From Pseudomonadota bacterium (GTDB lineage Bacteria; Pseudomonadota; Alphaproteobacteria; Rhizobiales; Xanthobacteraceae): a stretch of DNA of 6,444 nucleotides. The notes beneath the pieces were generated by a model, which did no database searches, had not been told where the DNA came from, and saw only the letters and a list, made by a program, of their open reading frames with translations. The stretch is from assembly GCA_023405565.1 (NCBI GenBank), contig JAEXXW010000613.1, positions 1-6,444 of the forward strand. The letters run 5' to 3'. A program made the position numbers and the translations under genes. The first letter of the stretch is position 1. Every line of letters starts with the position of its first letter. This document shows positions 5,320-6,444 of the stretch, piece by piece.

Positions 5320-6444
5320 GCCCTGGCCGGCAAGGCCGCGTCGCCGTGAATGAGCAGCGGCAGCGCCATCGTGCGGTCTTCCGGAGTCGCGCCGAGCTGA
5401 TCCTGCTTCGCGCGCACCTTACCGAGCACGACGGGATCGACGATTTCCAGATGCGACGGATTCGGCGTCAGCGACAGATGCACCTTGTTGCCGTCGAACT
5501 CGCGATCGCTCGATGCGCCGAGATGATACTTCACGTCGCCGGAGCCTTCGACTTCGTCCGGCGTCGCCGAGCCGCCCTTGAATTCGTGGAACAGCACGCG
5601 ATGCGGCTTGCCCATCACCTGTGTCAACGTGTTCAGACGGCCGCGATGGGCCATGCCGAACACGATTTCCTTCACGCCGAGCTGGCCGCCGCGCTTGATG
5701 ATCTGCTCGAGCGCGGGAATGAGCGACTCGCCACCATCAAGACCGAAACGCTTGGTGCCGGTATATTTGACGTCGAGAAACTTCTCGAAGCCTTCGGCCT
5801 CGACGAGCTTGTTGAGGATCGCGCGCTTGCCCTCGCGGGTGAAGGCGATTTCCTTGTCCTTGCCTTCGATGCGCTCCTGGATCCACGCCTTCTGCGCCGG
5901 ATCGGAGATGTGCATGAATTCGACGCCGAGCGTCTGGCAATAGGTGCGCCGCAGGATCGCAACGATCTCACGCATGGTGCCGAACTCAAGGCCCAGCACA
6001 TTGTCGAGATAGATTTTGCGATCCATGTCGGCTTCGGTGAAGCCGTAGGATTTCGGATCGAGCTCAGCCTCGTCACGCTCCGGCTCAAGCTCCAGCGGAT
6101 CGAGCTTGGCGTGGAAATGGCCGCGAATACGATAGGCGCGGATCAGCATCAGCGCGTGCAGCGAATCGCGCGTCGCCTGCAGCACGTTGGTCGATGACAA
6201 TTCGACGCCGCTCTTCTGCGCCTTGCTCTTGATCTTGTCGCCGATGACCTTTTCGGTTGCGGCCCAGTTGCCATCGAGCGCGGCAACGAGTTCGCCATTG
6301 CCGATCTGCGGCCAGCCCGGCTTCTTCCAGGAAGCACCCTTCGCGCTCTTGGTGACGCTCGCGGGATCGTCCTTCAGGCTTTGGAAGAACGATTGCCATT
6401 GCGCATCGACCGAAGCGGGATCGGCTTCGTACTGGGCATAGAGG
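5316..6444 (-). CDS. sucA: SucA N-terminal fragment, before the frameshift (5' end cut by window)
   Basis: There are 375 visible codons before the premature TGA at 5316-5318. The first visible residues, LYAQYEADPASVDAQW, are the conserved N-terminal E1 segment that family E1 proteins use to contact E2, so only a short piece of the N-terminus is missing. Further on are the E1 landmarks HISDPAQKAWIQERIE, GTKRFGLDGGESLIPALEQ, VFGMAHRGRLNTL, KYHLG and LTPNPSHLEIVDP. The fragment ends at HGDAA (visible residues 366-370), the first half of the thiamine-diphosphate motif, followed by five out-of-frame residues (LPARA). A TTG codon at 6200 (in VELSSTN) is an internal Leu codon and not a start. Alone this piece would lack the second half of the cofactor site and the whole C-terminal half of E1. 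Confidence 0.9.
   Translation of the reverse strand, partial: LYAQYEADPASVDAQWQSFFQSLKDDPASVTKSAKGASWKKPGWPQIGNGELVAALDGNWAATEKVIGDKIKSKAQKSGVELSSTNVLQATRDSLHALMLIRAYRIRGHFHAKLDPLELEPERDEAELDPKSYGFTEADMDRKIYLDNVLGLEFGTMREIVAILRRTYCQTLGVEFMHISDPAQKAWIQERIEGKDKEIAFTREGKRAILNKLVEAEGFEKFLDVKYTGTKRFGLDGGESLIPALEQIIKRGGQLGVKEIVFGMAHRGRLNTLTQVMGKPHRVLFHEFKGGSATPDEVEGSGDVKYHLGASSDREFDGNKVHLSLTPNPSHLEIVDPVVLGKVRAKQDQLGATPEDRTMALPLLIHGDAALPARA
5322..5335 (-). other. Frameshift site in sucA (one base missing)
   Basis: Family sequence calls for GCC-TTC-GCC-GGC-CAG-GGC on the minus strand; the window reads GCCTTGCCGGCCAGGGC. The lost base is the C of the Phe codon, which on the plus strand is a G between 5331 and 5332. 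The site sits in an almost palindromic GC-rich 14-mer, CCTGGCCGGCAAGG, a context prone to sequencing errors. No slippery heptamer is present, so programmed frameshifting is not suggested. Confidence 0.88.

Larger units (their letters stand above)
3565..6444 (-). pseudogene. sucA: 2-oxoglutarate dehydrogenase E1 (thiamine diphosphate dependent), frameshifted and 5'-partial
   Basis: E1 decarboxylates 2-oxoglutarate with thiamine diphosphate and Mg2+ and hands the succinyl group to the SucB lipoyl arm; it sets the substrate specificity of the complex. Reading the minus strand from the window edge, SucA sequence runs without a break to near 5331, where one base is missing, and continues in another frame to a TGA at 3565-3567. 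Inserting one base (minus strand TT to TTC, restoring a Phe) gives GDAAFAGQG and a continuous 959-residue protein. With an estimated 25-30 residues lying beyond 6444, the length agrees with the roughly 985 residues I recall for this family in rhizobia. The start codon and any promoter are outside the window. No other frame break is seen. I call it a pseudogene on the sequence as given; if the missing base is a sequencing error the gene is normal. It is first of the visible sucA-sucB-lpdA block. Confidence 0.93.

Noticed and set aside
5316..5340. Programmed ribosomal frameshift in sucA
   Set aside because: There is no slippery heptamer or stop-codon-linked slip site, and no frameshift control of SucA is known to me. 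A missing base is the simpler reading.
3589..5349. Long plus-strand open frame (586 codons) opposite sucA
   Set aside because: It lies antisense to SucA sequence with unmistakable E1 motifs. Its translation shows no recognisable domain and is rich in Arg, Leu, Asp and His, as expected from the mirror frame of GC-rich coding DNA.

Overview
The window looks like a housekeeping stretch of an alphaproteobacterial chromosome, most likely from the Bradyrhizobium / Rhodopseudomonas / Afipia / Nitrobacter group (Nitrobacteraceae). Three things point there: the GC-rich codon use, the sequence character of the SucA, SucB and Lpd proteins, and two copies of a palindromic intergenic repeat (ends CGTCATG...CATGACG) that I recall as very common in genomes of that group. 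The placement is from memory of these families, not from a search.

Layout. Positions 1-111 (+) hold the last 36 codons of a hydrophobic, probably membrane-embedded protein whose 5' end is missing or lies exactly at the window edge. Positions 197-655 (+) encode a small exported protein of unknown function with a clear signal peptide. A GC-rich hairpin at 658-676 separates it from a convergent block that fills the rest of the window on the minus strand. Read 5' to 3' on that strand the block is sucA (from beyond 6444 to 3565), sucB (3436 to 2213) and lpdA (2083 to 683). These are the E1, E2 and E3 subunits of the 2-oxoglutarate dehydrogenase complex, in the order expected for one transcription unit. 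The gaps between the genes are 128 and 129 nt, and each is mostly filled by one copy of the palindromic repeat; the two copies lie in opposite orientation.

The genes together catalyse the TCA-cycle step from 2-oxoglutarate to succinyl-CoA. SucA decarboxylates 2-oxoglutarate with thiamine diphosphate, SucB carries the succinyl group on a lipoyl-lysine and transfers it to CoA, and Lpd reoxidises the lipoyl group and reduces NAD+. SucB and Lpd look intact, with all expected catalytic residues.

The one real anomaly is in sucA. As written, the reading frame is broken by a single missing base near 5331/5332, inside the thiamine-diphosphate/Mg2+ binding motif, which leaves two ORFs (6444-5316 and 5319-3565). 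Restoring one base gives a continuous protein of normal length. This is either a sequencing error or a true and recent loss-of-function mutation, and the window alone cannot decide. I see no novel defence, mobile or biosynthetic system here.
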